Assembly: GCA_963519305.1 (NCBI GenBank)
Contig: CAUQMS010000020.1
Span: 1-64,000 of the forward strand
DNA length: 64,000 nt
DNA from: Ewingella sp963519305
Lineage (GTDB): Bacteria > Pseudomonadota > Gammaproteobacteria > Enterobacterales > Enterobacteriaceae
Direction: 5' to 3'
In this document: positions 8,829 to 16,583 of the stretch, piece after piece
How the letters are laid out: each line of letters begins with the position of its first letter
Numbering within the stretch: the first letter of the stretch is position 1
Program-made: the position numbers and the translations under genes
The notes under the pieces: model-generated
The model's input: only the letters and a program-made list of their open reading frames with translations
What the model was told of the DNA's origin: nothing
Databases searched by the model: none

Positions 8829-9535
8829 ACAATCTTGACGACCAGTTAGAAGCCGCCGTTGCCATCGCGCTTGACGATGATAGCGTGATGCAATATTTGC
8901 TGCAAAACCCGGATTTCTTCATTCGTAATGCGCGCAGCGTTGAACAAATGCACGTGCCGCATCCGGTGAAAGGCAGTATTTCGCTGGTGGAGTGGCAGTT
9001 AGGCCGCCAGCGCCATCAGATTGCTCAACTGGAAGAAGAGATCACTCTGCTGATGGAGCAGGCTTCCGTTAACGAAGCCTTGTTCGGCCGCCTCATTGAA
9101 TTACAGGCTACGCTGGCCGCAGCCAGCAGCCTGCAGGATATGCTTAACCGGCTGCAACGCTGGGCGCGCGGCCTGGGGCTGGCCGGCGCGAACGTCAGGC
9201 TGTTTAGCGAAAGCTGGCGCATCGGTGCACCATCGGACTTCACCCATCTTGGGCTGAGCCGCAGCGCGTTTGAGTCACTGCGCATTCAGCGCCTTGGTGA
9301 TACCCACCACTTCCTCGGCAGCCTTAACGGTCCGGAACTGTTGCTGGTATTGCCTCAGGCCAAAGCCGTCGGTTCTGTCGCGCTCTCTTTGATGGGCGAA
9401 AACGGCGAGCTGGGCATGTTGATCTTCAGCAGCCGCGACGCACAACATTATCAGCCGGGGATGGGCACCGTGATGCTCAACCAGCTGGCGAAAATGCTGC
9501 CCGGTTTACTGGAACGTTGGATTGAACGGGCATGA
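8825..9535 (+). CDS. yigA: DUF484 family protein (YigA-like)
   Basis: A 236-residue soluble protein, translationally coupled to dapF (4-bp overlap) and to xerC (4-bp overlap). Residues about 40-90 form a heptad-rich coiled coil, and the C-terminal part (about 95-230) looks like a GAF-type sensory fold. The function is unknown. The fixed place between dapF and xerC across gammaproteobacteria suggests a link to cell-cycle or envelope work, but that is inference. There is no signal peptide or membrane segment. Confidence 0.9.
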   Translation: MNNLDDQLEAAVAIALDDDSVMQYLLQNPDFFIRNARSVEQMHVPHPVKGSISLVEWQLGRQRHQIAQLEEEITLLMEQASVNEALFGRLIELQATLAAASSLQDMLNRLQRWARGLGLAGANVRLFSESWRIGAPSDFTHLGLSRSAFESLRIQRLGDTHHFLGSLNGPELLLVLPQAKAVGSVALSLMGENGELGMLIFSSRDAQHYQPGMGTVMLNQLAKMLPGLLERWIERA

Positions 9536-10443
9536 GCCACGTCGACTCGCCACTGATTCCCGCGGTCGAGGCATTTTTACGTTATCTGCGGGTTGAGCGA
9601 CAGCTCAGCCCCCTGACGTCCGGCAGCTACGAACGCCAGCTCGACGTCATTATCGGCATGGCCGGTGAAATCGGTATCACCCACTGGGAGCAGCTCGATG
9701 CCCCAAAAGTGCGGATGTTACTGTCAAAAAGTAAACGCGCCGGGCAGGGCGAAACCAGCCTTGCTTTACGGATGTCCGCCTTGCGCAGTTTCCTTGACTG
9801 GCAGGTGAGTCAGGGGATGCTCAGCGTCAATCCGGCGAAGGGCATCGCCACGCCGCGCATGAAAAAGCATCTCCCCAAAAATCTTGATGTTGATGAAGTC
9901 GATAAACTGCTGAGTATTGACGCCAGCGATCCGCTCGCCGTACGTGACCGTGCCATGCTGGAAGTGATGTACGGTGCAGGTTTGCGTCTGTCTGAGCTGG
10001 TGGGTATCGATACCAAACACGTGGATATGCTCTCCGGCGAAGTCTGGGTAGTGGGGAAAGGCAGTAAGGAGCGAAGGTTGCCTCTGGGCCGTACCGCGGT
10101 TGTCTGGCTGGAAAAATGGCTGGAACGCCGGCAGGACTACTCCCCGCAAGACGACGCCATGTTTTTATCCAATCAGGGCAAGCGTATTTCTGCCCGCAAC
10201 GTACAGAAACGCTTTGCTGAATGGGGCGTGAAGCAGGGAGTGAATAGCCATATTCACCCGCATAAACTGCGCCACTCTTTCGCTACCCATGTCCTTGAAT
10301 CAAGCGGAGATCTTCGCGGTGTGCAGGAGCTGTTAGGCCACTCGAGCCTCTCCACCACGCAAATCTACACCAGCTTAGATTTTCAACATTTGGCGTCGGT
10401 GTACGATGCCGCGCATCCACGGGCCAAACGAGGAAAATCCTGA
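9532..10443 (+). CDS. xerC: Tyrosine recombinase XerC
   Basis: A 303-residue site-specific recombinase that works with XerD at dif to resolve chromosome dimers at division. The N-terminal SAM-like DNA-binding domain covers about 1-105. The catalytic domain carries the full set: Arg152 (GLRLSEL), Lys176 (GKGSKER), His244 and Arg247 (HPHKLRH), His270 (LLGHSS) and nucleophile Tyr279. E. coli XerC is 298 residues; the extra ones are at the N-terminus. It is a housekeeping recombinase by context, not a phage or integron integrase. Confidence 0.97.
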   Translation: MSHVDSPLIPAVEAFLRYLRVERQLSPLTSGSYERQLDVIIGMAGEIGITHWEQLDAPKVRMLLSKSKRAGQGETSLALRMSALRSFLDWQVSQGMLSVNPAKGIATPRMKKHLPKNLDVDEVDKLLSIDASDPLAVRDRAMLEVMYGAGLRLSELVGIDTKHVDMLSGEVWVVGKGSKERRLPLGRTAVVWLEKWLERRQDYSPQDDAMFLSNQGKRISARNVQKRFAEWGVKQGVNSHIHPHKLRHSFATHVLESSGDLRGVQELLGHSSLSTTQIYTSLDFQHLASVYDAAHPRAKRGKS

Positions 10444-11159
10444 TGAAGTTCTATCGACCGTTGAAACGCATTGAAGCGATCACCTTCGATTTAGACGACA
10501 CGCTGTACGACAACCATGACGTTATCCGCCGCACCGATGCCGAAACACTGAAGTTTATTCAGGGTTTTCATCCGGCGCTGACGGACATGGCCGCAGACAC
10601 CATCCGCCTTATGCGTGCAGAATTGCTGGCGCAGGACGCTGAGATTTATCACGACGTCACGGAATGGCGTCGTCAGGCGGTATCGCTGGCAATGACCCGA
10701 GCAGGCCTGAGTGACAGCGATGCGATGCAGGGCACGAAAGCCGCAATGGAAACCTTCGCTTACTGGCGCAGCAAAATCTATATCCCTGAAGAGAACCATC
10801 AGGCGCTGGCCGCACTGGCCGAGCGCTGGCCTCTGGTGGCGATCACCAACGGTAATGCGGATCCCCATGCTTGTGGACTGGCGCAATATTTCCAGTTCAC
10901 CTTACGTGCGGGCGATCATGGTCGGGCGAAGCCTTATGCCGATATGTATAAAAAGGCGGCGTTGAAACTGGATTTACCCCTGGAACAGATCCTGCACGTG
11001 GGCGATGACCTCACCACTGACGTGGCCGGTTCAGTGGCATGCGGGATGCAGTCATGCTGGATAAACCTGCGTGAAGGCAACCTGATGCACATCAAAGATG
11101 CCCGCCTGTTACCCCACATTGAGATTTCGCAGTTGGCATCGCTGACAGCATTGCTATAA
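10443..11159 (+). CDS. yigB: HAD phosphatase YigB (FMN / riboflavin-precursor phosphatase)
   Basis: A 238-residue haloacid dehalogenase-type phosphatase. Motif I is FDLDDTLYD with nucleophile Asp16 and acid/base Asp18. Motif II is ITNGNA and motif IV is HVGDDLTTDV. In E. coli, YigB dephosphorylates 5-amino-6-(5-phosphoribitylamino)uracil, a riboflavin intermediate, and also FMN. The start ATG shares its A with the xerC stop TGA (one-base overlap). It is the last gene before the SOS-controlled uvrD. Confidence 0.93.
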   Translation: MKFYRPLKRIEAITFDLDDTLYDNHDVIRRTDAETLKFIQGFHPALTDMAADTIRLMRAELLAQDAEIYHDVTEWRRQAVSLAMTRAGLSDSDAMQGTKAAMETFAYWRSKIYIPEENHQALAALAERWPLVAITNGNADPHACGLAQYFQFTLRAGDHGRAKPYADMYKKAALKLDLPLEQILHVGDDLTTDVAGSVACGMQSCWINLREGNLMHIKDARLLPHIEISQLASLTALL

Positions 11160-11171
11160 TCCCCGTATTCT

Positions 11172-11187
11172 CTGTATAAATTCACAG
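11172..11187. promoter_or_regulatory. LexA (SOS) box upstream of uvrD
   Basis: The palindrome CTGTATAAATTCACAG fits the LexA consensus CTGT-N8-ACAG perfectly in both outer arms. It lies 49 bp before the uvrD start codon. E. coli uvrD is a known member of the SOS regulon with a box in the same place. Confidence 0.9.
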
Positions 11188-11190
11188 TAG

Positions 11191-11216
11191 AAAAGCGTCC
11201 TCCGGACGCTTTTCTC
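11191..11216 (+). terminator. Attenuator-like terminator in the uvrD leader
   Basis: Ten-base arms AAAAGCGTCC and GGACGCTTTT around the loop TCC are followed by CTCTT. The element lies between the LexA box and the uvrD start, so it may both end the dapF-yigB transcript and attenuate transcription from the uvrD promoter. Attenuation has been reported for E. coli uvrD. Confidence 0.75.
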
Positions 11217-11235
11217 TTCCAGACCAACGGTGCCT

Positions 11236-13398
11236 ATGGACGTTTCTGACCTGCTCGACAGCCTGAATGAAAAACAACGTGAAGCCGTGGCCGCGCCGCG
11301 CAGCAATCTGTTGGTGCTGGCGGGAGCAGGCAGTGGCAAAACCCGCGTCCTGGTTCACCGTATTGCCTGGCTTTTGTCGGTAGAAAACTGCTCACCGTAC
11401 TCCATCATGGCGGTCACGTTTACCAACAAAGCCGCGGCGGAAATGCGCCACCGTATTGATCAACTGATTGGCACCAGTCAGGGCGGCATGTGGATCGGCA
11501 CTTTCCACGGTCTGGCGCACCGTCTGCTGCGCGCTCATCACCTTGACGCTAATCTGCCGCAGGACTTTCAAATCCTCGACAGCGATGACCAGTTGCGTCT
11601 GCTCAAGCGTATCGTTAAAGCGCTGAATATCGACGACAAACAGTGGCCGCCGCGTCAGGCGATGTGGTATATCAATGGCAAAAAAGATGAGGGTTTACGC
11701 CCGCAGCACGTTGAAACCTATAACAATCCGGTGGAAGCGACCTGGCTGCGTATCTATCAGGCCTATCAGGAAGCCTGCGATCGGGCGGGGCTGGTAGATT
11801 TCGCCGAACTGCTGCTGCGCGCCCATGAACTGTGGCTAAACAAACCGCATATCTTGCAGCATTACCGCGAGCGCTTTACCAATCTGATGGTGGACGAGTT
11901 TCAGGACACCAACAGCATTCAGTACGCGTGGATCCGTCTGCTGGCGGGCAACAATAATAATGTGATGATTGTTGGCGACGATGACCAGTCAATCTATGGC
12001 TGGCGTGGTGCGCAGGTCGAAAACATTCAGCGCTTCCTGAAAGATTTCCCGAATGCAGAAACCATTCGTCTGGAGCAAAATTATCGCTCCACCAGCACCA
12101 TTCTGACTGCTGCCAATGCGTTGATCGCCAATAACAGCGGCCGCATGGGGAAAAACCTGTGGACCGAAGGCGTGGAAGGCGAACCAATTTCGCTCTACTG
12201 CGCGTTCAATGAACTCGACGAATCACGCTTTGTGGTCAACCGCATCAAAGCCTGGCAGGACAACGGCGGGGCGCTGAAAGACTGCGCGATTTTGTACCGC
12301 AGCAACGCCCAGTCACGTGTGCTGGAAGAAGCGCTATTACAGATGGCGATGCCGTATCGCATTTATGGCGGCCAGCGCTTCTTCGAACGTCAGGAAATCA
12401 AAGACGCGCTGGCGTATCTGCGCCTGATGGCAAACCGCAATGACGATGCCGCATTTGAGCGCGTGGTGAACACGCCGGTGCGTGGCATTGGCGATCGTAC
12501 CCTCGATGTGGTGCGCCAGACCGCCCGTGACCGCCAGCTGACTATGTGGCAGGCCACGCGTGCGCTATTGCAGGATAAAGTGCTGGCGGGCCGTGCTGCT
12601 TCCTCGTTGCAACGTTTCTGCGAATTGGTTGACGCTCTGGCCCATGAAACCGCTGATATGCCGCTGCATGTGCAGACCGACCGGGTGATCAAAGACTCGG
12701 GCCTGTTCATTATGTATGAGCAGGAAAAGGGCGAGAAGGGTCAGGCACGTATTGAAAACCTTGAGGAGCTGGTGACGGCAACGCGCCAGTTCAGCTATCA
12801 GGACGAAGATCAGGATCTGATGCCGTTACAGGCTTTCCTCTCCCATGCGGCGCTGGAAGCCGGTGAAGGGCAGGCGGATGCCAATCAGGACGCCACTCAG
12901 CTGATGACGCTGCACTCGGCCAAAGGGCTGGAATTCCCGCAGGTGTTTATTGTTGGTATGGAAGAGGGGATGTTCCCAAGCCAGATGTCGCTGGATGAAG
13001 GCGGCCGCCTGGAAGAGGAGCGCCGTCTGGCCTACGTAGGCGTGACGCGTGCGATGCAAAAATTGACGCTGACCTACGCCGAAACCCGCCGCCTGTATGG
13101 CAAAGAGGTTTATCACAAGCCTTCACGCTTTGTGGGCGAGTTGCCGGAGAACTGCGTCGAAGAAGTTCGCCTGCGCGCCAGCGTGTCGCGTCCGGTCAGC
13201 CATAAACGCATGGGCACGCCAGTAAGCACCAGCGACACCGGCTTCACCCTCGGCCAGCGCGTGGTGCACCCGAAATTCGGCGAAGGCACCATCGTGAACA
13301 TGGAAGGCAGCGGCGAACACAGCCGCCTGCAAGTGGCTTTCCCCGGCGAAGGCATTAAATGGCTGGTTGCCGCATACGCCCGCTTAGAAGCTGTATAA
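11236..13398 (+). CDS. uvrD: DNA helicase II (UvrD)
   Basis: A 720-residue superfamily 1A 3'-to-5' helicase for nucleotide excision repair and methyl-directed mismatch repair. Walker A is GAGSGKT with Lys35, Walker B is VDEFQDTN, and motifs IV-VI include QNYRST and VTRAM. The C-terminal Tudor-like domain that binds RNA polymerase is present. A GTG two codons upstream (11230) could start a 722-residue form. I chose the ATG because it yields MDVSDLLDSL and exactly the E. coli length. The gene is SOS-regulated through the LexA box. A structured repeat begins 13-18 nt after its stop. Confidence 0.97.
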   Translation: MDVSDLLDSLNEKQREAVAAPRSNLLVLAGAGSGKTRVLVHRIAWLLSVENCSPYSIMAVTFTNKAAAEMRHRIDQLIGTSQGGMWIGTFHGLAHRLLRAHHLDANLPQDFQILDSDDQLRLLKRIVKALNIDDKQWPPRQAMWYINGKKDEGLRPQHVETYNNPVEATWLRIYQAYQEACDRAGLVDFAELLLRAHELWLNKPHILQHYRERFTNLMVDEFQDTNSIQYAWIRLLAGNNNNVMIVGDDDQSIYGWRGAQVENIQRFLKDFPNAETIRLEQNYRSTSTILTAANALIANNSGRMGKNLWTEGVEGEPISLYCAFNELDESRFVVNRIKAWQDNGGALKDCAILYRSNAQSRVLEEALLQMAMPYRIYGGQRFFERQEIKDALAYLRLMANRNDDAAFERVVNTPVRGIGDRTLDVVRQTARDRQLTMWQATRALLQDKVLAGRAASSLQRFCELVDALAHETADMPLHVQTDRVIKDSGLFIMYEQEKGEKGQARIENLEELVTATRQFSYQDEDQDLMPLQAFLSHAALEAGEGQADANQDATQLMTLHSAKGLEFPQVFIVGMEEGMFPSQMSLDEGGRLEEERRLAYVGVTRAMQKLTLTYAETRRLYGKEVYHKPSRFVGELPENCVEEVRLRASVSRPVSHKRMGTPVSTSDTGFTLGQRVVHPKFGEGTIVNMEGSGEHSRLQVAFPGEGIKWLVAAYARLEAV

Positions 13399-13410
13399 GC
13401 TAGCTTACTG

Positions 13411-13503
13411 GCGATCTTGAGCCCAGGCAGTGCTCGACATCCTCATGGACTACGTGTCCATTCCGGTGTCTCCGCGCTGTCTGGGCTCAACCTCGCTGCG
13501 CCG
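13411..13503 (+). repeat. Structured intergenic repeat, copy A
   Basis: The element starts just after the uvrD stop. The arms TTGAGCCCAG (13417-13426) and CTGGGCTCAA (13481-13490) are a perfect inverted repeat. The 53-bp core at 13427-13479 contains the hairpin ATGGAC-TACGT-GTCCAT. The same core, with one mismatch, recurs at 21760-21812 after rhtC, and a diverged version occurs at 47229-47365 after ugpB. Short flanking similarity (CTCGCTGCG) extends beyond the right arm. Confidence 0.85.
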
Positions 13504-13526
13504 CTGACGCTTAACCTTTAATATTG

Positions 13527-14000
13527 TTACTGGAAAACATCCCCCACATCCGCCTTCGCATACCATTCCAGCGTTGCTTTCACGCGCTCGTCGCCTTCAG
13601 GGGCTGAGCCCGGCAGGTAATCTTCTTCGGTGACGGGCTGGTAGGCGCCACGTTTCACTTCAAAAATTACGCCACCTTCGTCCAGCGACAGTACGCTGTG
13701 CCAGGTGTTGGCGGGAATTTCCAGCAGGCGCGTTTCTGCGCCGAGCCAGAGGCGGTCGGTGACTTTGCCTTCGGCGTCATAAATCAGCACCAGAAAACGT
13801 CCGCGCAGCGCGGTGAGCATCTCCCAGGTGTGCGGATGGCGATGCACGCGCACGTAAGTGCCGGGTTCCATGGCAATCGCCAGACGCTGTACATCATCTT
13901 CCGGCGCTGGGTGCATATTCAGGTTCTGACGCAGACGGGGCGAGTTGGACGCCTTAGTGATCAGTTCGCACATCATGTCTTGGTTAATCTGTTTAATCAT
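13527..14000 (-). CDS. WbuC-family cupin-fold metalloprotein
   Basis: A 157-residue single-domain cupin. The metal-binding cluster is visible as HRHPHTWEML at about residues 53-62, with a second histidine (NTWHSVL) further on. Proteins of this kind (WbuC family) often lie near O-antigen genes, but here it stands alone between uvrD and corA, and its substrate is not known. The start at 14000 was chosen because AGGAACTCCG gives a good ribosome-binding site. The longer frame would add 25 residues with no clear support. It is convergent with uvrD across repeat copy A. Confidence 0.8.
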   Translation of the reverse strand: MIKQINQDMMCELITKASNSPRLRQNLNMHPAPEDDVQRLAIAMEPGTYVRVHRHPHTWEMLTALRGRFLVLIYDAEGKVTDRLWLGAETRLLEIPANTWHSVLSLDEGGVIFEVKRGAYQPVTEEDYLPGSAPEGDERVKATLEWYAKADVGDVFQ

Positions 14001-14208
14001 CGGAGTTCCTGTGCGGCACGCGCCGGAAAAGGGCAGAATCAAGGTCGTCGAGTGTAGCCAAAAAACCTGCGGCATATAAGTCCGTGCTGGTTATCGCGAT
14101 AGCCTGAATATTATGCATAAATGTTGCAGGATTACTTTTGTTGGAGGTTGACACTGTTTTTCTTCTCGGCGTAACATGCGCGCACTAATATTTTTGAGGA
14201 CCTTCGCC
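14001..14208. promoter_or_regulatory. Divergent promoter region between the cupin gene and corA leader
   Basis: About 200 bp hold the promoters of the minus-strand cupin gene and the plus-strand corA transcript. A possible -35 TTGACA lies at 14148-14153 with an AT-rich region downstream (around 14174-14192). No firm operator is recognised. Confidence 0.5.
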
Positions 14209-14265
14209 TTGGACACACCCAGTAGATACTGGCTCGATAACCTGTTCTTCAGGTACCACTTCTAA
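14209..14265 (+). CDS. corL: Putative corA leader peptide, 18 codons
   Basis: The open frame TTG...TAA encodes an 18-residue peptide starting MDTPSRYWLDNL and ending FFRYHF. It is preceded 8 nt upstream by the ribosome-binding site TGAGGA. Its stop codon overlaps the 5' arm of an 11-bp stem (14262-14272 with 14282-14292), so ribosome position could decide whether the stem forms. Salmonella corA is known to have a leader peptide gene (corL) whose translation governs Rho-dependent termination in the corA leader. Similarity of arrangement is clear; I cannot confirm sequence identity. The TTG start is inferred. Confidence 0.55.
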   Translation: MDTPSRYWLDNLFFRYHF

Positions 14266-14322
14266 GGCTATCCTCTATGCTGATAGCCTTAGTGGTTGTC
14301 AGCGACCCCCGTTCTGTCGCTG
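14262..14322 (+). promoter_or_regulatory. Structured 5' leader of corA
   Basis: Two hairpins follow the leader ORF: CTAAGGCTATC / GATAGCCTTAG (14262-14292) and CAGCGAC / GTCGCTG (14300-14322). About 110 nt then remain before corA. No T run follows, so this is not an intrinsic terminator. It fits a leader of the translation-sensing, Rho-dependent kind. Confidence 0.6.
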
Positions 14323-14433
14323 TGAGTCGGATCTGAATTTGGTCTGAAACACGCCGGTGACGCCTTTCTCACCCTGTGTTTTCCTGTGCTTCAACGCGTT
14401 GTCCATACCTGTCATCTTAGGGAGAACGGGCAC

Positions 14434-15390
14434 ATGCTGAGTGCTTTTAAGTTAGATAACAGCCGCTTATCCCGTTTGGAACTGGACGAGGAAGATTGTG
14501 ACGACCTGAAAACGTCGTTGTGGGTCGACCTGATTGAGCCAGATGAACAGGAACGTGAGCGTGTTCAATGTGAGTTAGGCCAGAGCCTGGCGACCCGCCC
14601 GGAGCTGGACGATATCGAAGCGTCGGCCCGTTTCTTCGAAGACGAAGATGGCCTGCACATTCACTCCTTTTTCTATTACGAAGATGCGGAAGACCACGCG
14701 GGCAACAGCACCGTGGCATTTACTATCCGCGAAGGCCGCCTGTATACACTGCGCGAGCGCGAACTGCCTGCATTTCGTCTCTACCGTATGCGTGCCAGAA
14801 GCCAGACGCTGGTGGATGGTAACGCCTATGAACTGCTGCTGGATTTATTCGAAACCAAAATCGAACAACTGGCGGATGAAATCGAAAACATCTACAGCGA
14901 TCTGGAAAAACTCAGCCGCGTGATCATGGAAGGTCAGCAGGGCGATGAATATGACGCGGCGCTCTCCACGCTGGCGGAACTGGAAGACGTAGGCTGGAAA
15001 GTCCGTTTGTGTCTGATGGATACCCAACGCGCCCTGAACTTCCTGGTACGTAAAGCGCGTTTGCCGGGCAGCCAGCTTGAACAGGCGCGTGAAGTCTTGC
15101 GCGATATCGAATCGCTGTTGCCACATAACGAATCGCTGTTCCAGAAGGTGAACTTCCTGATGCAGGCGGCGATGGGTTTCATCAACATCGAACAGAACCG
15201 CATCATCAAGATCTTCTCGGTGGTTTCCGTGGTGTTCCTGCCGCCAACGCTGGTGGCATCAAGCTACGGTATGAACTTCAAGTTTATGCCGGAACTGGAT
15301 CTGACCTTCGGTTATCCGGCGGCGATTGGCCTGATGATCCTGGCGGGTCTCGCCCCTTATCTGTACTTCAAGCGTAAAAACTGGCTTTAA
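14434..15390 (+). CDS. corA: Magnesium/cobalt/nickel channel CorA
   Basis: A 318-residue CorA channel of the inner membrane, the constitutive Mg2+ uptake route. A large acidic cytoplasmic N-terminal domain (about 1-255) forms the funnel. Two C-terminal transmembrane helices follow, with the signature YGMN at the end of the first, then an acidic loop (FMPEL) and the basic end FKRKNWL. The start at 14434 gives MLSAFKLDN, as in E. coli, and has the ribosome-binding site TAGGGAGA. An upstream in-frame start (14386) would add 16 unsupported residues. Expression is probably controlled by the leader described before it. Confidence 0.97.
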   Translation: MLSAFKLDNSRLSRLELDEEDCDDLKTSLWVDLIEPDEQERERVQCELGQSLATRPELDDIEASARFFEDEDGLHIHSFFYYEDAEDHAGNSTVAFTIREGRLYTLRERELPAFRLYRMRARSQTLVDGNAYELLLDLFETKIEQLADEIENIYSDLEKLSRVIMEGQQGDEYDAALSTLAELEDVGWKVRLCLMDTQRALNFLVRKARLPGSQLEQAREVLRDIESLLPHNESLFQKVNFLMQAAMGFINIEQNRIIKIFSVVSVVFLPPTLVASSYGMNFKFMPELDLTFGYPAAIGLMILAGLAPYLYFKRKNWL

Positions 15391-15396
15391 GCCTTC

Positions 15397-15426
15397 AACC
15401 TGTCAGCCCCGGCGCTGGCAGGTTTT
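15397..15426 (+). terminator. Terminator after corA
   Basis: AACCTG...CAGC pairs with GCTG...CAGGTT with one bulged base on each side, followed by a short T run (TTTT). The position 6 nt behind the corA stop supports the call; the T run is modest. Confidence 0.7.
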
Positions 15427-15482
15427 AACCTTCCTGCTTCCCTCCCCGGATTTCCCTCCACTGTCCGAATTGTGTTAGAAAT

Positions 15483-16583
15483 GTGCCTCCGCTTACGCCA
15501 ATGCAGAATGAAATCATGTTGATGGAAAGGATTGCTCCCTGGGGCCAGTGGTCACTGCTGGTTATCGCCTCGTTAATCCTCGGTTTTCTTTTTCAGGCTT
15601 TTCACGTACCTGCTGCCCTGCTGCTGGGGCCGATGATCGTCGGCGTGGTGATGGGGTTACTCGGGGCCACGGTACGCATCGCGCCGGTTTTCTTCAAAAT
15701 TGCTCAGGGTATTTTGGGTTGTATGATTGCCCAGAGCCTCTCGCCTTCCATATTGCCGCCACTGCTCAATGACTGGCCGATGGTGCTGCTGGTCCTGATT
15801 GCCACGCTGCTGGCGAGCGGTCTGTCGGGCTGGTTGCTGGTAAAATTCAGCAGTTTGCCGGGACCGACGGGCGCATGGGGCTCTTCTCCCGGCGGTGCCA
15901 GTGCGATGGTGGCAATGGCCGGAGATTTCGGGGCCGACGTGCGTCTGGTGGCTTTCATGCAGTATTTGCGGGTGCTGTTCGTGGCAACGGCGGCAGCATT
16001 TGTCGCGCGTATCAGTCTCGGCGACAGCGCTCAGGCGGCGGCTGCCGTGATCTGGTTTCCGCCGCTGGACTGGCGTTTCGCCGGTACGCTGCTGCTGGCG
16101 CTGGCTGGCGTCTGGCTTGGGCCGCTGTTACGTATCCCTTCCGGCGCGCTGTTATTGCCGGCGGTGGTGGGTGCGGCGCTGCATTCAACCGGCACCATGA
16201 CGTTACAGGTGCCGGAGTGGCTGCTGGCGATGGCCTATACATTGATTGGCTGGAGCGTCGGGTTACGCTTCACGCGGCCTATTTTTAAACTCGCGCTGAG
16301 AACCCTTCCGCAGATGATTGCGTCGATTATCGGGCTGATGCTGATTTGCGGGGGAATGGCGTGGGTGCTGACGAAAGTGCTGCATGTGGACATGCTGACG
16401 GCTTATCTGGCCACCAGCCCCGGCGGGCTGGATACGGTGGCGATTATCGCGGCAGGCAGTGATGTGAATTTAGGGTTTGTGATGGCCATGCAGACGCTGC
16501 GTCTGCTGACCATCATCGTGACCGGTCCGGCGATGGCGAGGTTTATTTCGCGCAGTGCCAGGCCGCCTTCCTCAATGCCGTAG
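15483..16583 (+). CDS. AbrB-family (AbrB-duplication) inner-membrane protein
   Basis: A polytopic membrane protein of up to 366 residues with about ten hydrophobic segments in two similar halves, the layout of the AbrB-duplication family. Each half has a Pro/Gly-rich motif: SSPGGASAMVAMAGDFGAD in the first, TSPGGLDTVAIIAAG in the second. Such proteins are sometimes mislabelled as ammonia monooxygenase or as regulators. E. coli AbrB was linked to aidB expression, but the fold suggests a transporter of unknown substrate. The GTG at 15483 is uncertain; in-frame ATGs at 15501 and 15516 are alternatives. It overlaps the end of rarD by 12 bp, convergently. Confidence 0.8.
   Translation: MPPLTPMQNEIMLMERIAPWGQWSLLVIASLILGFLFQAFHVPAALLLGPMIVGVVMGLLGATVRIAPVFFKIAQGILGCMIAQSLSPSILPPLLNDWPMVLLVLIATLLASGLSGWLLVKFSSLPGPTGAWGSSPGGASAMVAMAGDFGADVRLVAFMQYLRVLFVATAAAFVARISLGDSAQAAAAVIWFPPLDWRFAGTLLLALAGVWLGPLLRIPSGALLLPAVVGAALHSTGTMTLQVPEWLLAMAYTLIGWSVGLRFTRPIFKLALRTLPQMIASIIGLMLICGGMAWVLTKVLHVDMLTAYLATSPGGLDTVAIIAAGSDVNLGFVMAMQTLRLLTIIVTGPAMARFISRSARPPSSMP

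Noticed and set aside
9532..10443. Tyrosine recombinase as a sign of an integrated element
   Set aside because: Sequence and the dapF-DUF484-xerC-yigB context identify the housekeeping XerC.
13398..13526. Repeat A as an intrinsic terminator of uvrD
   Set aside because: The stems are long but no T run follows on either strand; it may still act as an mRNA end stabiliser.
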